Of a stretch of DNA of 64,000 nt, positions 63,201 to 64,000 are shown piece after piece. Location of the stretch: the NCBI GenBank assembly GCA_015657535.1, contig JADHZB010000326.1:36067-100066 (forward strand), read 5' to 3'. The DNA is from Nephromyces sp. MM_2019. Taxonomy: Eukaryota; Apicomplexa; Aconoidasida; Nephromycida. The notes under the pieces are model-generated. The model saw nothing but the letters and a program-made list of their open reading frames with translations, was not told the origin of the DNA and did not search any database. The first letter of the stretch is position 1. Each line of letters starts with the position of its first letter. Both the position numbers and the translations under genes were made by a program.

Positions 63201-63883
63201 CACAGAGAGAGATGAGGGAGTGAAGATGCGTGGTGTGTGTGGCTTGCAGATCATGTTCATCAGATTTCTTCAACATCTCGGCATAAAAACTGCAAAAATA
63301 CAGCTTCTTAGAATGAATTACAGGGGAAGAAAAGATAAAAAAAGCAGTTTTTGAAGCTTCTTTTTGTAGTTTAGGAGCACCACATGCCAAAAAAACAGCA
63401 GAGTTTTCTGTTTGGAAAAACACTATCTAATCCTAGAATGGTGGTGTAAAAAGAGCTACTACATCTTACACAGACACACACACATATAGCGAAACATATG
63501 ACCTGCTTAGGTTGAAAAACAACTGTGCAATCAAATCACAGGTTGTGTAAACATCCCTGAACACCCAGACAGACACACACACATCTGTTAAACTTTGAGA
63601 CAGCCAGTGCACCAAAAAAAACACTCAAAACTAATATTCATCCACACACACAACCACCTCTCAACACATACCCTAAAAACCTACAATCCAACAGCATCAA
63701 ACATCATTATAAAAGCTTACAAAGCTTCGTCTGCTTCCACTCCTCCATCGAAGAATAGCCAAACATAGGCAACCTAAGATCTTCTTGTGCGATATCGAAA
63801 TAACTGAGAGACTTACTATCAGGAAGTCCTCCCACTAGCTTGGAGTATATAAGGCCTTCTCGAAAGGACGTGGATTCGATTCC
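57219..63883 (-). CDS. AP2A: AP-2 complex alpha adaptin, hinge end and ear domain; 5' part beyond window
   Basis: Large subunit of the clathrin adaptor AP-2. Nine small exons are proposed: 63883-63817, 63089-62953, 62004-61912, 60534-60449, 60202-60064, 59746-59707, 59049-58945, 57744-57668 and 57263-57219; all phases match. Peptides follow the alpha-ear fold in order: CKLLQADTGVLFQDEYCL then ICLNTKIIKNQARFVLFVAT (GVLFENxLLQIGVKSEYxxxxARxxxYFGNK in relatives, equal spacing), NFQVE, AIVQEELFIFLRKSLLLNVH (sandwich end), then the platform: LPLRLPFPCFIF, SVEFFKTWKS (the FFxxWK alpha signature), FKCEMDNRF, SGKCVLASGRFEYI, TCLVFFECGRN and KARVEIRCPSSYLCSSVK, ending TGA. Weakest parts are the 60534 acceptor, a possible missing exon between 61912 and 60534, and the last 15 codons. 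The trunk domain must lie beyond 64000. Confidence 0.72.
58899..58922. repeat. (AC)12 microsatellite in an AP-2 alpha intron
   Basis: A perfect CA dinucleotide run lies just 3' of the exon at 58945-59049, close to its GTAAGT donor. Shorter CA/TG runs recur throughout 58.3-63.6 kb. Confidence 0.9.
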
Positions 63884-63970
63884 CTATAAACAGCTAGCAG
63901 CACGAATTCAGTGAAAAAGTGATGGAAAGCAGAGAAATTATCTGGTAAGGAAGGAGACGAAGATGCAGAG

Positions 63971-64000
63971 AAAAGAGAAGAAGGAGAAGAAGGAGAAGAA
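63971..64000. repeat. (GAA/GGA)n purine tract at the right edge
   Basis: The last 30 bases are an almost pure AAGAAGGAGA repeat. Read on the (-) strand it is a pyrimidine tract upstream of the first visible AP-2 alpha exon, consistent with intron sequence. Confidence 0.75.

Noticed and set aside
63825..63895. tRNA-like T-loop (GGATTCGATTCC)
   Set aside because: No matching stems or anticodon arm; the segment is better explained as the first visible AP-2 alpha exon.
1..64000. CRISPR arrays, insertion sequences, prophage, operons
   Set aside because: The sequence is eukaryotic with introns; no regularly spaced repeats, transposase or terminal inverted repeats were seen.

Overview
The window is nuclear DNA from a unicellular eukaryote. 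It is about 60% A+T. Most genes are split into many small exons by T-rich GT-AG introns. Coding islands are recognisable from family motifs and from the way reading phases match across candidate splice sites. The gene set is housekeeping: a glycine-cleavage T-protein, a mitochondrial glycine carrier, PIG-H, mitoribosomal mL54, URM1, PAF1 and an AP-2 alpha ear. There are no bacterial, plasmid or viral signatures. An alveolate, possibly coccidian-like apicomplexan, is my best guess. I infer it from style (A+T-rich, serine/asparagine-rich disordered proteins, divergent orthologues), not from a diagnostic marker.

Layout, left to right. 1-5655 (-): glycine-cleavage T-protein, running off the left edge. 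6905-10689 (-): five-exon gene for an unrecognised, probably mitochondrial protein. 14127-17974 (+): SLC25A38/Hem25-type mitochondrial glycine carrier. 19752-20628 and 20913-21903 (-): two small three-exon genes of unknown function. 22520-24016 (-): PIG-H-like subunit of the first GPI-anchor enzyme, with an in-frame TGA. 24214-24315 (+): possible divergent first exon encoding a signal peptide. 26914-28358 (-): mitoribosomal protein mL54. 32582-33178 (-): URM1 with a large internal insertion, preceded with a 4-base gap by the last exon of another (-) gene. 37036-43139 (+): four-exon gene for a 1522-residue disordered, C-terminally membrane-anchored protein. 43407-45026 (+): chain of seven tiny phase-compatible exons, product unknown. 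48986-53063 (+): PAF1. 57219-63883 (-): 3' part of AP-2 alpha adaptin in small exons, its 5' part beyond the right edge.

Functionally, several products are mitochondrial. The glycine carrier and the glycine-cleavage T-protein both act on mitochondrial glycine, which feeds heme synthesis and one-carbon metabolism, but nothing here shows that the two are co-regulated. The other recognised genes act in tRNA thiolation/urmylation, GPI synthesis, transcription elongation and clathrin-coat assembly.

The stretches between genes (10.7-14.1, 24.3-26.9, 28.4-32.6, 33.4-37.0, 45.0-49.0 and 53.1-57.2 kb) hold microsatellites, three short tandem duplications of similar unit length, and scattered short open frames. 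I could not assemble these frames into genes. Given how small the exons are in the genes that were solved, some of these gaps probably hide further exons. All splice models were made by eye from splice signals, phase and family motifs; none has transcript support.
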